Shown here in pieces: positions 37,123 through 49,361 of a DNA stretch of 64,000 bases. Numbering within the stretch: the stretch's first letter is position 1; each line of letters starts with the position of its first letter. Below the pieces are notes generated by a model. The model ran no database searches. It saw only the letters and a list, made by a program, of their open reading frames with translations, and had not been told where the DNA came from. A program made the position numbers and the translations under genes. Origin of the DNA: Paracoccus sp. JM45 (GTDB taxonomy: Bacteria; Pseudomonadota; Alphaproteobacteria; Rhodobacterales; Rhodobacteraceae); assembly GCF_003590715.1 (NCBI RefSeq), contig NZ_QQVY01000010.1, positions 1-64,000 on the forward strand, read 5' to 3'.

Positions 37123-38109
37123 GTCCAGCCACACCAGACGGCGGCGCGATGCGGTTGCGACGGCCTCGGCCAGCGAATCATCAGGGAAGGGCCAGACGAC
37201 GCCCGACCCGATGATGGTTAACCCCTGCGCGGGCAGGATATAATCCAGCCGCAGATTGCCGGGGGTGCGGTCATATTGCGCCGTATCCAGCGCCGGATCG
37301 CCCTTCTGCCCCGCGTTTGGCCCGTCCTGCGGCGGCTGCCACGCCCCGCGCGGCTGGCTGTCCTGCGTGACCTTCAGCAGCGCGCGCAAGGCAGACGGGT
37401 CACCATCGCCATCCTGCGGATCGACGTTCAGGTTGCCAATGATGGCGAAGGGCGCGTCGGGAAGATGGTCCAGCCAGAAAGCGGCCTCGTCACGATTGCG
37501 GGCGATGTTGCGCGGTTCGAAGGCGGGGGGCGTCGCGGCCATGGCCAGCAGATGCAGCGGGCCGATCTGCACATCCCAATGCGAGGATGAGGAGAGGCGT
37601 TGCACATCCGCATGGCCGCTTTCGGGCATGCTGTTGCCGGCCATATCACGCCACAGGGTCGGCGTGTAATCCGTCACCACGCCGATGGGCTGGCGCGACA
37701 GGATCGCCAGCCCCGCGCTGCCGGTGAAATCGCCATAGCCCTGCGCGTCGCGGGCTTCGCCCAAGCGCCCGTTGCCGTCCAGATCCAGCCCGACCTGCAA
37801 CCCGCGATTGCCTTGCGGGGCAAAGCTGTGCGGCATGGCATGACCCTGATCGGCCAGAACGGTCTGGAACGCGGTCAGGGCGCGCCCCTCAAGGTCCCAG
37901 TCAAAGCCCGTCAGCAGGATAATATCGGGGGCGGTGGCGGCGATCACCTGTGCGGCTGCCAGCACTTGGCGGTCGCCCTTGCCGATATCGCGCAGCAAAA
38001 GACCCGGACCCTTGCGTGAAAGGCCCGGGTCCCATGTTGCCAGTCGCAATGCCTCTGCCTGCACGGGCAAACCCAGCAGGCAAAGCATTGCAGCCAGTTT
38101 CAGACCCAA
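37108..38109 (-). CDS. Exported endonuclease/exonuclease/phosphatase-fold protein
   Basis: A 333-residue protein with an N-terminal signal peptide ([20 protein letters not shown]). It has the EEP-fold landmarks: [11 protein letters not shown] opening strand, [12 protein letters not shown] (the family's GDFN-type catalytic segment, with N where D often sits) and RLDYILP near the end. Predicted to be an exported phosphodiesterase or nuclease; the substrate is unknown. It overlaps leuD by ten bases, so it is probably transcribed from the leuCD promoter, yet it has no obvious link to leucine synthesis. Confidence 0.7.
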   Translation of the reverse strand: MGLKLAAMLCLLGLPVQAEALRLATWDPGLSRKGPGLLLRDIGKGDRQVLAAAQVIAATAPDIILLTGFDWDLEGRALTAFQTVLADQGHAMPHSFAPQGNRGLQVGLDLDGNGRLGEARDAQGYGDFTGSAGLAILSRQPIGVVTDYTPTLWRDMAGNSMPESGHADVQRLSSSSHWDVQIGPLHLLAMAATPPAFEPRNIARNRDEAAFWLDHLPDAPFAIIGNLNVDPQDGDGDPSALRALLKVTQDSQPRGAWQPPQDGPNAGQKGDPALDTAQYDRTPGNLRLDYILPAQGLTIIGSGVVWPFPDDSLAEAVATASRRRLVWLDLDLE

Positions 38110-38705
38110 GGGCGGGCCTGTGCCATCTGATCCTCGAACGTGTCGATGGAGGCGGCCTTTTCCATCGTCAGGCCAATATCGTCCAAGCCGTTCAGCAGGC
38201 AGTGCTTGCGAAAAGCGTCAACCTCGAAGGCATAGACCTTGCCATCGGGGCTGGTGACGGTCTGCGCCTGCAGATCAACGGTCATGCGGGCGTTCGAGCC
38301 ATTGCCTGCATCCTCCATCAGGGCATCGACAGCCTCTTGCGGCAGGGTGACGGGCAGGATGCCGTTCTTGAAGCAGTTGTTGAAAAAGATATCGGCAAAG
38401 CTGGTCGAGATGACGCAGCGGATGCCGAAATCCAAAAGCGCCCAAGGCGCATGTTCGCGCGACGATCCGCAGCCAAAATTGTCGCCCGCGATCAGGATTT
38501 CCGCATCGCGATAGGCGGGCTGGTTCAGGACGAAATCGGGGATCTCGTTGCCTTCGCGGTCATAGCGCAATTCGTCAAACAGGTTCACGCCAAGGCCGGA
38601 CCGCTTGATGGTCTTCAGGAACTGTTTCGGGATGATCATATCGGTGTCGATATTGACCAGCGGCATAGGGGCCGCGCTGCCCGTCAGGGTGGTGAATTTA
38701 TCCAT
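38100..38705 (-). CDS. leuD: 3-isopropylmalate dehydratase small subunit
   Basis: A 201-residue LeuD (swivel domain). Family landmarks: [18 protein letters not shown] N-terminus, [30 protein letters not shown]. It works with LeuC to isomerise 2-isopropylmalate. Starts 11 bases downstream of leuC and overlaps the EEP gene. Confidence 0.95.
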   Translation of the reverse strand: MDKFTTLTGSAAPMPLVNIDTDMIIPKQFLKTIKRSGLGVNLFDELRYDREGNEIPDFVLNQPAYRDAEILIAGDNFGCGSSREHAPWALLDFGIRCVISTSFADIFFNNCFKNGILPVTLPQEAVDALMEDAGNGSNARMTVDLQAQTVTSPDGKVYAFEVDAFRKHCLLNGLDDIGLTMEKAASIDTFEDQMAQARPWV

Positions 38706-38716
38706 GATGGGCGTCC

Positions 38717-40150
38717 TTATGCCGGTTCTTTGGCGAATTCGCGGATGTCGACCAGATGTCCGGCCACGCCAGCGGCGGCGGCCATGGCCGGCGACATCAG
38801 ATGCGTGCGCCCCTTATAGCCCTGACGCCCTTCAAAGTTGCGGTTACTGGTGGCGGCGCAACGCTCGCCCGGTGCCAGCTGGTCGGGGTTCATGCCCAGA
38901 CACATGGAACACCCTGCAAGACGCCATTCGAAACCGGCATTCTTGAAGATCACGTCCAGACCCTCTTCCTCGGCCATGGCGCGGACCAGACCGGACCCCG
39001 GGACGACCATGCCGCGCACACCATTGGCCAGCTTGCGACCGCTGAGAACCTCGGCGGCGGCACGCAGATCCTCGATCCGGCCATTGGTGCAACTGCCGAT
39101 GAACACCGCGTCGATGGCGATGTCGGTCAGGGGCGTGCCTGCCGTCAGCGCCATATAATCCAGCGAACGACGTGCCGCATCGATCTTGCCGCCCGTAAAG
39201 CTTTCGGGGGCGGGGACGTTGGCGGTGATGGGCAGGGCATCTTCGGGGCTGGTGCCCCATGTGACGGTCGGGGCGATGTCTTCGCCGCGGATGGTCAGCA
39301 CCTTGTCGAAATGCGCACCTTCGTCGCTGAACAGCGTTTTCCACCATGCGGTGGCGGCGTCCCATTGCGCGCCTTTGGGGGCATGGGCGCGGCCTTTGAC
39401 ATAGTTGAAGGTGGTTTCATCCGGCGCGATCAGACCGGCACGTGCGCCGCCTTCGATCGCCATGTTGCAAATGGTCATGCGGCCTTCCATCGACAAATTG
39501 CGGATCGCCTCGCCACAATATTCGATGACATGGCCGGTGCCGCCGGCGGTGCCGGTTTCCGCAATGATCCGCAGAACGATGTCCTTTGCGGTGACGCCGG
39601 GGGCGATGCGGCCGGTAATCTCGACCTTCATGTTCTTCGACTTGCCCTGAATCAGGGTCTGGGTCGCCAGAACATGTTCCACCTCGGACGTGCCGATGCC
39701 ATGGGCCAGCGCGCCAAAGGCACCGTGGGTTGCGGTGTGGCTGTCGCCGCAGACAACGGTCATGCCGGGCAGGGTCCAGCCCTGTTCGGGGCCGACGATA
39801 TGGACGATGCCCTGACGGACGTCATTCACGGGGTAATAATGCACGCCGAATTCACGCGCGTTCTTGTCCAGCGCATCGACCTGAATGCGGGATTCGGGGT
39901 TCTCAATGCCGGTCTGGCGGTCCAGTGTCGTGGGGACGTTGTGATCGGGAACAGCAATGGTTCGTTCGGGTGCGCGGACCTTGCGACCGGTCATGCGCAG
40001 ACCTTCGAAGGCCTGCGGGCTGGTCACTTCATGGACCAGATGGCGGTCGATATACAGAAGGCAGGTTCCATCGTCCTGACGTTCAACGACATGGGCGTCC
40101 CATATCTTGTCATAAAGCGTGCGCGGCGCGGCGGCTGCGGGAATTGTCAT
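38717..40150 (-). CDS. leuC: 3-isopropylmalate dehydratase large subunit
   Basis: A 477-residue aconitase-superfamily subunit. 4Fe-4S cysteines are visible in GSCTNGR and in [28 protein letters not shown] and other family blocks are complete. First gene of leuC-leuD-EEP on the minus strand, with its promoter in the roughly 280-base region shared with rsfS, where I see no clear attenuator or leader peptide. Confidence 0.95.
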   Translation of the reverse strand: MTIPAAAAPRTLYDKIWDAHVVERQDDGTCLLYIDRHLVHEVTSPQAFEGLRMTGRKVRAPERTIAVPDHNVPTTLDRQTGIENPESRIQVDALDKNAREFGVHYYPVNDVRQGIVHIVGPEQGWTLPGMTVVCGDSHTATHGAFGALAHGIGTSEVEHVLATQTLIQGKSKNMKVEITGRIAPGVTAKDIVLRIIAETGTAGGTGHVIEYCGEAIRNLSMEGRMTICNMAIEGGARAGLIAPDETTFNYVKGRAHAPKGAQWDAATAWWKTLFSDEGAHFDKVLTIRGEDIAPTVTWGTSPEDALPITANVPAPESFTGGKIDAARRSLDYMALTAGTPLTDIAIDAVFIGSCTNGRIEDLRAAAEVLSGRKLANGVRGMVVPGSGLVRAMAEEEGLDVIFKNAGFEWRLAGCSMCLGMNPDQLAPGERCAATSNRNFEGRQGYKGRTHLMSPAMAAAAGVAGHLVDIREFAKEPA

Positions 40151-40429
40151 GGCTGAGATCTTTCGGCTGTGATGCAGGGTGCGGGCAAGCGAAGGCGGCG
40201 GGACAGAATCCCGCGGGCCAATCAGCCCCGCGCGGTCACGCAGAGCGTTTCGCCATAGAATCGTTGCGGCAATCGCGCACGATCATGAATGTCGAAAAAA
40301 CGCATCATCCGGCAAGATTATGCAATCGGCAGGCCTGTGGCAAGGGCTGGCGGTCTGCCGAATTTGCCAGATGTCACAGTTGTCCGAAGGAAAACGTCAG
40401 CAACGATTGAGATGGCCCGAAAAGATGCT
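40151..40429. other. Divergent leuC / rsfS intergenic region
   Basis: About 280 bases between the leuC start and the first ATG offered for rsfS. It must contain promoters in both directions. No well-formed terminator, operator or leader peptide was recognised. Confidence 0.35.
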
Positions 40430-40909
40430 ATGTTAAAGGGACCCCTGCGCCGGGGGTCATCGGCGCGCCGACCGGAGGATATAACCCTGTCACAAGACGT
40501 CCCGTCGGCCCAAGGGCCGGCAACCACCGTTGCGGAAGGTTCGCTGACCAGCGATCAAATCCTTTCGCTTGTCATGACTTCGCTTGATGATGACAAGGCC
40601 GAAGAGGTCGTCAGCATCGATTTGCGGGGTCGCTCTGCCATGGCCGATCACATGGTGATCGCATCGGGCCGCAGCTCGCGTCAGGTTGGCGCAATTGCGG
40701 AAAAGCTGGCAGATCGCGTCAAACAGGCGACAGGCCGCAGCCCCCGTATCGAAGGCAAAGAGACCGGCGATTGGGTGCTGATCGACACGGATGATGTTAT
40801 CGTCCATGTGTTCCGGCCCGAAGTGCGCGATTTCTATCAGCTGGAAAAGATGTGGATGCCCGCAGATGCGCTTAGCCGTGTCCGCGACGATATTCACCCC
40901 CAGCCGTAA
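40430..40909 (+). CDS. rsfS: Ribosomal silencing factor RsfS
   Basis: RsfS binds ribosomal protein uL14 and blocks subunit joining in starvation. The conserved domain runs from SLDDDKAEEVVSIDLRG to FRPEVRDFYQLEKMW. The true start is uncertain. ATG 40430 (and 40412) give an Arg-rich N-terminus unlike the family and have poor ribosome sites. GGAGG at 40474-40478 sits eight bases before a CTG (40487) that opens (M)SQDVPSAQ, resembling relatives. A small hairpin (GACCCC/GGGGTC, 40440-40458) lies before it, better suited to a leader. The ATG is given as the conservative start. Confidence 0.85.
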   Translation: MLKGPLRRGSSARRPEDITLSQDVPSAQGPATTVAEGSLTSDQILSLVMTSLDDDKAEEVVSIDLRGRSAMADHMVIASGRSSRQVGAIAEKLADRVKQATGRSPRIEGKETGDWVLIDTDDVIVHVFRPEVRDFYQLEKMWMPADALSRVRDDIHPQP

Positions 40910-40918
40910 CGACCGGCC

Positions 40919-41386
40919 ATGCGAATCGATATTGCCGCCGTCGGGCGGCTTCGCAAGGGCCCGGAAGCGGCGCTGATCGCCGATTACCTTGACCGTTTTG
41001 CAAAGACGGGCCGCAGCCTCGGGCTGCCGGCCGTCTCTGTGATCGAGGTCGAGGACAAGCGCGGCCTCGGTATGAAAGCCGAGGCCGAGCTTTTGTCACG
41101 TGCCCTGCCGCAAGGTGCGGCACTGGTGATGATGGACGAACGCGGTGAACAGCCGCTGTCGCCCGATTTCGCCGCCCGTCTTGGCAATTGGCGCGACGAA
41201 GCACGCGATGTGTGCTTTGTTATCGGCGGTGCCGACGGTCTGGACCCCGAATTGCGCGCCCGTGCCGATTGGTCCATCAGCTTTGGCCGCATGGTCTGGC
41301 CGCATATGCTGGTGCGCGTCATGCTGTCCGAACAGCTGTATCGCGCTGCAACGATTCTGTCGGGATCCCCCTACCATCGCGCGTAA
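40919..41386 (+). CDS. rlmH: 23S rRNA (pseudouridine1915-N3)-methyltransferase RlmH
   Basis: A 155-residue SPOUT (knotted) methyltransferase. SAM-binding knot FVIGGADGLDPELRARA and the C-terminal block SLGxMxxPHxLxRxxLxEQLYRAxxIxxGxPYH are present (here ISFGRMVWPHMLVRVMLSEQ onward). It modifies helix 69 of 23S rRNA. It follows rsfS by nine bases; the rsfS-rlmH pair is widely conserved. Confidence 0.95.
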   Translation: MRIDIAAVGRLRKGPEAALIADYLDRFAKTGRSLGLPAVSVIEVEDKRGLGMKAEAELLSRALPQGAALVMMDERGEQPLSPDFAARLGNWRDEARDVCFVIGGADGLDPELRARADWSISFGRMVWPHMLVRVMLSEQLYRAATILSGSPYHRA

Positions 41387-41503
41387 GTGATGGTTTGCGC
41401 CTGTCATCAGCCGCCAAATCGGGCAAAGCCTTGCCATCCCTTCGCACGTTCGGTTGCCGTCCGGCATCCGCACGCGTAAGAGGGAGAAAACCGCGAGGCA
41501 ATC

Positions 41504-43018
41504 ATGACCAAACCCGTGATCCTGTGCATTCTTGATGGTTGGGGCCTGTCGGACCGGCCCGAGCAGAGCGCGCCTGACCAGGCCGCTACGCCCAATTATG
41601 ACCGCTTGATGCGCGACTGTCCCAATTCGACGCTGATCACCTATGGCCCCGATGTGGGTTTGCCCCGCGGCCAGATGGGTAACTCCGAAGTCGGCCACAC
41701 CAATATCGGGGCGGGACGCGTTGTTGCCATGGATCTGGGTCAGATCGACCTTGCGATCGAGGACGGCAGCTTTGGCAAGAACGACGCCTTGCTGGATTTC
41801 ATCGACCGGATGAAGACAACCGGCGGCACCGCGCATATCATGGGTGTTGTGTCCGACGGCGGCGTGCATGGCCATTTGCAGCATATGCTGGCGGCAGTGA
41901 CCATTATCGCCAATGCGGGCGTGCCTGTGGTGATCCATGCGATCACCGATGGCCGCGACGTGGCCCCCAGCTCGGCCCATGGTTATCTGACGGAGTTGCA
42001 GGGAGGCTTGCCGAAAGGCGCGCGGATCGGCACCGTCGTCGGGCGCTATTTCGCGATGGACCGCGACAACCGCTGGGACCGCGTCGAACAGGCCTTCGGT
42101 GCCATGGTCGCAGGTCGGGGCACGGATGCCGCCACCGCCGAGGATGCCATTGTCGCAGCCTATCGCGATGGCAAAACCGATGAATTTATCCCGCCTTTCG
42201 TCATCGACGGCTATAACGGCGCGCAGGACGGGGACGGGCTGTTCTGCCTGAACTTCCGTGCCGACCGTGCGCGCGAAATCCTGTCGGCGCTGGCCGATCC
42301 CGATTTTGATGCATTCGATGCAGGTGATCGCCCCGAATGGGCGGGCATGCTGGGCATGGTGGATTACAGCAGCCGCCATAACGCATTCATGCAGACGGCA
42401 TACCCCAAGACGCAGGTGGTCAACACACTTGGCGCATGGGTGGCATCCAAGGGCCTGCGCCAGTTCCGTCTGGCCGAGACTGAAAAATACCCCCATGTCA
42501 CCTTCTTCCTGAACGGCGGCAAGGAAACCCCCGAAGACGGCGAAGACCGGCATATGCCGCAAAGCCCCAAGGTCGCGACCTATGACATGGCCCCTGAAAT
42601 GGCCTCGGTCGAGGTTGCGGACAAACTGGTCGAGGTGATCGGTGCCGGCTATGATCTGATCGTCGTGAACTTTGCCAACCCCGATATGGTCGGCCATACC
42701 GGCAGCCTCTCTGCCGCCGCCCGCGCCTGCGAGGCTGTGGATCAGGGTCTGGGCCGCATGCTGGAGGCTTTGGACAAGGTCGGCGGTGCGGCGGTCATTT
42801 GCGCCGATCACGGCAATTGCGAACAGATGCTGGACCCTGACACCGGCAACGCCCATACGGCCCATACGCTGAACCCCGTGCCGGTCATCGTCTATGGCGG
42901 TCCCGAGGGCGCATCGGTTCGCGCCGGACGTCTGGCCGATCTGGCACCCACTGTGCTGGATCTGATGGGCCTGCCGCTTCCGGCGGAAATGACCGGGGAA
43001 AGCCTGATCACCAAATGA
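41504..43018 (+). CDS. gpmI: 2,3-bisphosphoglycerate-independent phosphoglycerate mutase
   Basis: A 504-residue alkaline-phosphatase-superfamily enzyme interconverting 3- and 2-phosphoglycerate. Metal site LDGWG near the N-terminus, phosphorylated S61 in GQMGNSEVGHTNIGAG, and C-terminal ADHGNCEQM and THT-type motif (AHTLNPVPVI). Full length. Overlaps the EnvC-like gene at its stop (ATGA). Confidence 0.95.
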   Translation: MTKPVILCILDGWGLSDRPEQSAPDQAATPNYDRLMRDCPNSTLITYGPDVGLPRGQMGNSEVGHTNIGAGRVVAMDLGQIDLAIEDGSFGKNDALLDFIDRMKTTGGTAHIMGVVSDGGVHGHLQHMLAAVTIIANAGVPVVIHAITDGRDVAPSSAHGYLTELQGGLPKGARIGTVVGRYFAMDRDNRWDRVEQAFGAMVAGRGTDAATAEDAIVAAYRDGKTDEFIPPFVIDGYNGAQDGDGLFCLNFRADRAREILSALADPDFDAFDAGDRPEWAGMLGMVDYSSRHNAFMQTAYPKTQVVNTLGAWVASKGLRQFRLAETEKYPHVTFFLNGGKETPEDGEDRHMPQSPKVATYDMAPEMASVEVADKLVEVIGAGYDLIVVNFANPDMVGHTGSLSAAARACEAVDQGLGRMLEALDKVGGAAVICADHGNCEQMLDPDTGNAHTAHTLNPVPVIVYGGPEGASVRAGRLADLAPTVLDLMGLPLPAEMTGESLITK

Positions 43019-44190
43019 AGCTGCGCGCCCTTGCTGTTGCGATGATTGCCTGCATGCAGGTGACACCCGTCTTTGCGCAGGTTTCTCCGGCGAATAAGGC
43101 GGTCAGTGACGCTGAAGATGCTGCGGCATTGCTGCGTGCCTCGATCGGTGAACTGGCCGAGGCTGTGACCGCCGATGATCAGGTCGTCGCCCTGACGGAA
43201 GTGATTCGCGGCTATGAAACCGGTCTGGCCGCGTTGCGCGACGGCTTGCGCCAAGCCAGCGCCCGCGAGGCAGAGCTGCGCACCCGTTTCGACGCCCAAC
43301 GCGAGACGCTGGGTCAGGTATTGGGGGCCATGACGGCGCTGCAGCAAAGCCCCGAAAGCACGATGCTGCTGCATCCTGCGGGGGCGCTTGCCAATGCGCG
43401 TTCTGCGATGCTGCTGTCAGGCGTCACCCCCGGCCTGCGCGCCGAGGCCGAGGCTTTGCAGGGTGATCTGGATGAAATCGCCACGGTCCGCGAATTGCAA
43501 TCCAATGCGGCCGGTATGCTGGGATCAGGTCTGGCATCCGTGCAAGAGGCGCGGCGCCTGCTGTCCAGTGCTGTGACGGATCGCAGCTCGATGCCGGTGC
43601 GCTATGCCGAAGACCCCGAAGAATTAAGCGCCCTGCGCGAGGCTGCGCAAAGTCTGAATGATTTTGCGATCGGCATCGCCAAGATGGAAAAAGACATCGG
43701 TGCGCCGATGGATGATTTCGAAGGCGCGAAGGGTGGCCTGCGCCTTCCGGTGATCGGCACGGTGCTGCGCCCTTACAACGAACCCGATGCGGCGGGGGTC
43801 AAACGCCCCGGCTGGGTCATTGCCACCGCACCTGCCGCTTTGGTGCAAACGCCCTGGCCTGCGACAATTCGCTATCGTGGACCGTTTCTGGATTACGGCA
43901 ATGTGATGATCGTCGAACCCGCACGCGGCTATCTTATGATCTTCGCAGGCCTCAGCCAGGTCTTCGGGGAAGTGGGGGATGTGTTGAAATCGGGTGATCC
44001 CGTCGGTCTGATGGGGGGCGCGGAAGCACCTGCCCAGGAATTCGGACCACAATTCGTCGCGGACGCTGCCCGCGGCAATCAAGCCGGACGCAGTGAATCG
44101 CTGTATCTTGAATTGCGTCAGGGCAATGAAACGCTGGACCCGGCAGAATGGTTCGTGCTGAATCCGTTCGTCGACCCGCAACAGGACTGA
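43015..44190 (+). CDS. EnvC-like murein hydrolase activator (degenerate LytM domain)
   Basis: A 391-residue exported protein: signal peptide (MKLRALAVAMIACMQVTPVFAQ), an N-terminal coiled-coil region (to about residue 240), and a C-terminal LytM/M23 fold. The zinc ligands of active M23 peptidases are lost (the HxH strand reads LYLELRQG), as in EnvC, which activates amidases rather than cutting peptidoglycan itself. It lies between gpmI and ctpA, the standard alphaproteobacterial order, supporting a division or wall-remodelling role with CtpA. Confidence 0.8.
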   Translation: MKLRALAVAMIACMQVTPVFAQVSPANKAVSDAEDAAALLRASIGELAEAVTADDQVVALTEVIRGYETGLAALRDGLRQASAREAELRTRFDAQRETLGQVLGAMTALQQSPESTMLLHPAGALANARSAMLLSGVTPGLRAEAEALQGDLDEIATVRELQSNAAGMLGSGLASVQEARRLLSSAVTDRSSMPVRYAEDPEELSALREAAQSLNDFAIGIAKMEKDIGAPMDDFEGAKGGLRLPVIGTVLRPYNEPDAAGVKRPGWVIATAPAALVQTPWPATIRYRGPFLDYGNVMIVEPARGYLMIFAGLSQVFGEVGDVLKSGDPVGLMGGAEAPAQEFGPQFVADAARGNQAGRSESLYLELRQGNETLDPAEWFVLNPFVDPQQD

Positions 44191-44206
44191 GGCAGGAAAG
44201 GCCGCC

Positions 44207-45610
44207 ATGAGACATTATCTGATCGCAGGACTGGGGGGCGTACTTGCCGGGGCGCTGGCAACGACTCAAATCGCCGGCCCCCTTATGGCACAAGAGGCCG
44301 GACGCAATACCGCCACCTATGAACAGCTTGAACTGTTCGGCAATATCTTCGAACGCATCCGTGCCGATTACGTCGAAGCCCCCGACGACAAGGAACTGAT
44401 CGAGGCGGCGATCAACGGCATGCTGACCTCGCTTGATCCGCATTCCAGCTTCCTGTCCGCCGATGCCTATTCCGACATGCAGACCCAGACGCGGGGCAGC
44501 TTTGGCGGCCTCGGCATCGAGGTCAGTCAGGAAGAAGGCATGGTCAAGGTCGTGTCGCCCATCGACGACACCCCCGCCGCCGAGGCTGGCGTCCAGTCGG
44601 GCGATTTCATCACCCATGTGAACGGCGAATCGCTGCTGGGCCTGAACCTTGATGATGCGGTCGAACTGATGCGCGGCCCCGTCGGGTCCGAAATCACCAT
44701 CACCATCCTGCGCGAAGGCGAATCGGAACCGTTCGATCTGACCATGTCGCGCGATACGATCAAACTGACCGTCGTGCGGTCGCGCGTCGAAGGCCATGCA
44801 GTCGTCCTGCGTGTCTCGACGTTCAACGATGAAACCTATGACACGCTGAAGGCCGAACTGGACAAAGCGGTCGAGGAAGCGGGCGGCATCGATAAGGTCA
44901 CCGGCTTTGTGCTGGATCTGCGCAACAATCCCGGCGGTTTGCTCAATCAGGCGATCAGCGTGTCGGACGCCTTCCTTGATGCGGGCGAAATCGTCAGCAC
45001 CCGTGGCCGCAATGCCGAGGACAGCGAACGCTGGAACGCCGAGGAAGGCGATCTGGCCCAAGGCAAGCCGATGGTCGTTCTGACCAATGGCGGTTCCGCC
45101 AGTGCATCGGAAATTGTCGCAGGCGCGTTGCAGGATCACCGCCGCGCGATTGTCGTTGGCGAAAAATCATTCGGCAAAGGCAGTGTGCAGACGGTCATGC
45201 CGGTCACCTCGGACAGTGCGATCCGTTTGACGACGGCGCGCTATTACACGCCCTCGGGCCGCTCGATCCAGTCGCTTGGTATCCAGCCCGACATTCTTGT
45301 CGCCCAGCCCGCGCCGGTCAAACCCGAGGACGAGCCTGAAAGCCGCACCAACAGCAGCTTCAGCCGGTCCGAGGCGGATCTGCGCGGTGCCCTTGGTAAT
45401 GACATCAGCGACGAGGACCGCAAGCAGATGGAGGATGAGGCCGCCGAGGTTGAAGCCACCGCCGCCCTGCGGGACGAGGATTATCAGCTGGCCTATGCCG
45501 TTGATATTCTCAAAGGCCTAGCCACGGTCAGCTTCAGCGCCGATGATGTGCCCGCAGATGCGACCCCCGCCGCACAGGCGGACGGCGCAGACGCCGCCGA
45601 CGAAGGATAA
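44207..45610 (+). CDS. ctpA: C-terminal processing protease (S41 family)
   Basis: A 467-residue periplasmic serine protease. N-terminal membrane anchor ([17 protein letters not shown]), PDZ domain at about 97-180, then the S41 core with NNPGG, catalytic S299 in GGSASASEI and K324 in SFGKGSVQ. An acidic C-terminal tail follows. It probably trims wall hydrolases or lipoproteins. It starts 16 bases after the EnvC-like gene and is followed four bases later by rppH. Confidence 0.92.
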   Translation: MRHYLIAGLGGVLAGALATTQIAGPLMAQEAGRNTATYEQLELFGNIFERIRADYVEAPDDKELIEAAINGMLTSLDPHSSFLSADAYSDMQTQTRGSFGGLGIEVSQEEGMVKVVSPIDDTPAAEAGVQSGDFITHVNGESLLGLNLDDAVELMRGPVGSEITITILREGESEPFDLTMSRDTIKLTVVRSRVEGHAVVLRVSTFNDETYDTLKAELDKAVEEAGGIDKVTGFVLDLRNNPGGLLNQAISVSDAFLDAGEIVSTRGRNAEDSERWNAEEGDLAQGKPMVVLTNGGSASASEIVAGALQDHRRAIVVGEKSFGKGSVQTVMPVTSDSAIRLTTARYYTPSGRSIQSLGIQPDILVAQPAPVKPEDEPESRTNSSFSRSEADLRGALGNDISDEDRKQMEDEAAEVEATAALRDEDYQLAYAVDILKGLATVSFSADDVPADATPAAQADGADAADEG

Positions 45611-45614
45611 GCAG

Positions 45615-48045
<2,431 letters not shown>

Positions 48046-48153
48046 ATAAGATCGCCTGTTCGTGACTGCTCGGGTTTTTATTGTGAACAGTCTAGCCGAA
48101 TGTGGCGCTTATGGGTAGGGCGCGCGATGCCCTGTCAGGGCATCGCAGGCGGG

Positions 48154-48486
48154 TTAGTGACGTGGTTCGTCCTGCGACCCTTCGTCCCCGTAATAGGGTG
48201 TCATCTGCGCGATGATCACCGAATTTTCCGTCAGGGCCCGTTCCATCAGGGCGCGTTCATCGTCGTCAATTTCGTGGTTATCGGCCAGACGTTCTTCCAG
48301 CGTGCCGTATCCGGTCACATCCAGCGGTGCCATATCGGCCTGTTTCAGGATGGCAACGGTTTCACGCACGGCCTCGCCCTCATCCGTGCCGGCGGCATAG
48401 CAGACAAGCCCTGCGCCGGTGGCTTTTTTGGGCAATCCGTCACCCGCTTTGCGGCCAAGTTCGACCACTAGTGTATAGACTTTCAT
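48154..48486 (-). CDS. Conserved hypothetical protein, Rhodobacterales type
   Basis: A 110-residue acidic, apparently soluble protein. It has MKVYTLVVELGRKAGDGLPK at the start and a C-terminal segment rich in Asp and Glu. I recall similar small proteins in Rhodobacterales but know no function. It is three bases downstream of the DUF421 gene on the same strand and probably co-transcribed. No metal-binding or catalytic motif is evident. Confidence 0.7.
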   Translation of the reverse strand: MKVYTLVVELGRKAGDGLPKKATGAGLVCYAAGTDEGEAVRETVAILKQADMAPLDVTGYGTLEERLADNHEIDDDERALMERALTENSVIIAQMTPYYGDEGSQDEPRH

Positions 48487-48489
48487 AGG

Positions 48490-49239
48490 TCACTCCATCG
48501 GCTTGGCACCACCTTTGACAGGGTCCGTCGCGGCGTCGGGCCATTCGGGGGCCTGCCATGTCCGGCTGCCGCAGAAATGGCAGGGGGCACGGGTGGCGAT
48601 GATTTGCGCACCATGCGGCGCACCGCAATTCCCACAACATGTCTGGGCGTTCATCGCAAGCGGCTTGTCCTGATGCGGCGGCGGATTTAACAGATGCAGT
48701 GGCGGCAGCAGCGACAGGCCGGGATGCGGATTTTTGGTCCGGAAAACCGACAAACCGCCGCCCGCCTCCAGATAGGCGACGTTGATTTCGCCCAGATTGG
48801 CAATGCCCGCCAGACGCAGCATCGCCTTGATTTCCGCCAGCCCCAGATCGCGCTGGTTGGTGGCGTCCAGCAAGATACGGCCATCGCGCACCAAGGCGAT
48901 GGGCCGTCCATCGACCATGTTTTTGGCACGGTCATAGCGGACGATCAGACGGTCCAGCAGCTTGTTGAACGTCACGATGATGGTGATCACGGCCATGGCG
49001 GCAAACAGGGGCACCTCGGGGTAGAACATGGCATCGCCCACCGCCGAACCAAGCGCGATGACCAGAACGAATTCGATCATCGACAGCTGCGCCACACCGC
49101 GCCCGCCGATCCAGCGGATCATCAGCAGCGTATAGAGATAGACGATCAGGGTGCGGACCAGAATCTCGGCATAGAACAGCGGTGGCTGTTCGCCGATGAA
49201 CATACGGATAAGATCGAAGGGGATGACCGGCTGGTCCAT
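48490..49239 (-). CDS. DUF421 (YetF-type) membrane protein with zinc-ribbon tail
   Basis: A 249-residue protein. Residues about 24-95 give three membrane spans (IVYLYTLLMIRWIGGRGVAQ; FVLVIALGSAVGDAMFY), then the DUF421 cytoplasmic domain with VDGRPIALVRDGRIL and LRLAGIANLGEINVAYLE. Typical DUF421 proteins stop soon after; this one continues with a Pro-rich linker and a four-cysteine zinc ribbon (CCGNCG then CHFCG, spaced by 17 residues). The role of DUF421 is poorly known (membrane or sporulation-linked in Bacillus). Fusion noted in findings. Confidence 0.8.
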   Translation of the reverse strand: MDQPVIPFDLIRMFIGEQPPLFYAEILVRTLIVYLYTLLMIRWIGGRGVAQLSMIEFVLVIALGSAVGDAMFYPEVPLFAAMAVITIIVTFNKLLDRLIVRYDRAKNMVDGRPIALVRDGRILLDATNQRDLGLAEIKAMLRLAGIANLGEINVAYLEAGGGLSVFRTKNPHPGLSLLPPLHLLNPPPHQDKPLAMNAQTCCGNCGAPHGAQIIATRAPCHFCGSRTWQAPEWPDAATDPVKGGAKPME

Positions 49240-49361
49240 GATTTACCTTTCGCGGACAAGGGTTCCGCAAGGCCTTAACCACCTGCGACGATGGCGGTTC
49301 CCGCCTTGGGGAACCTGTCCCCGCGCCAGCGGTTACAGCCTGACATGTGGCGAGGATTGCG

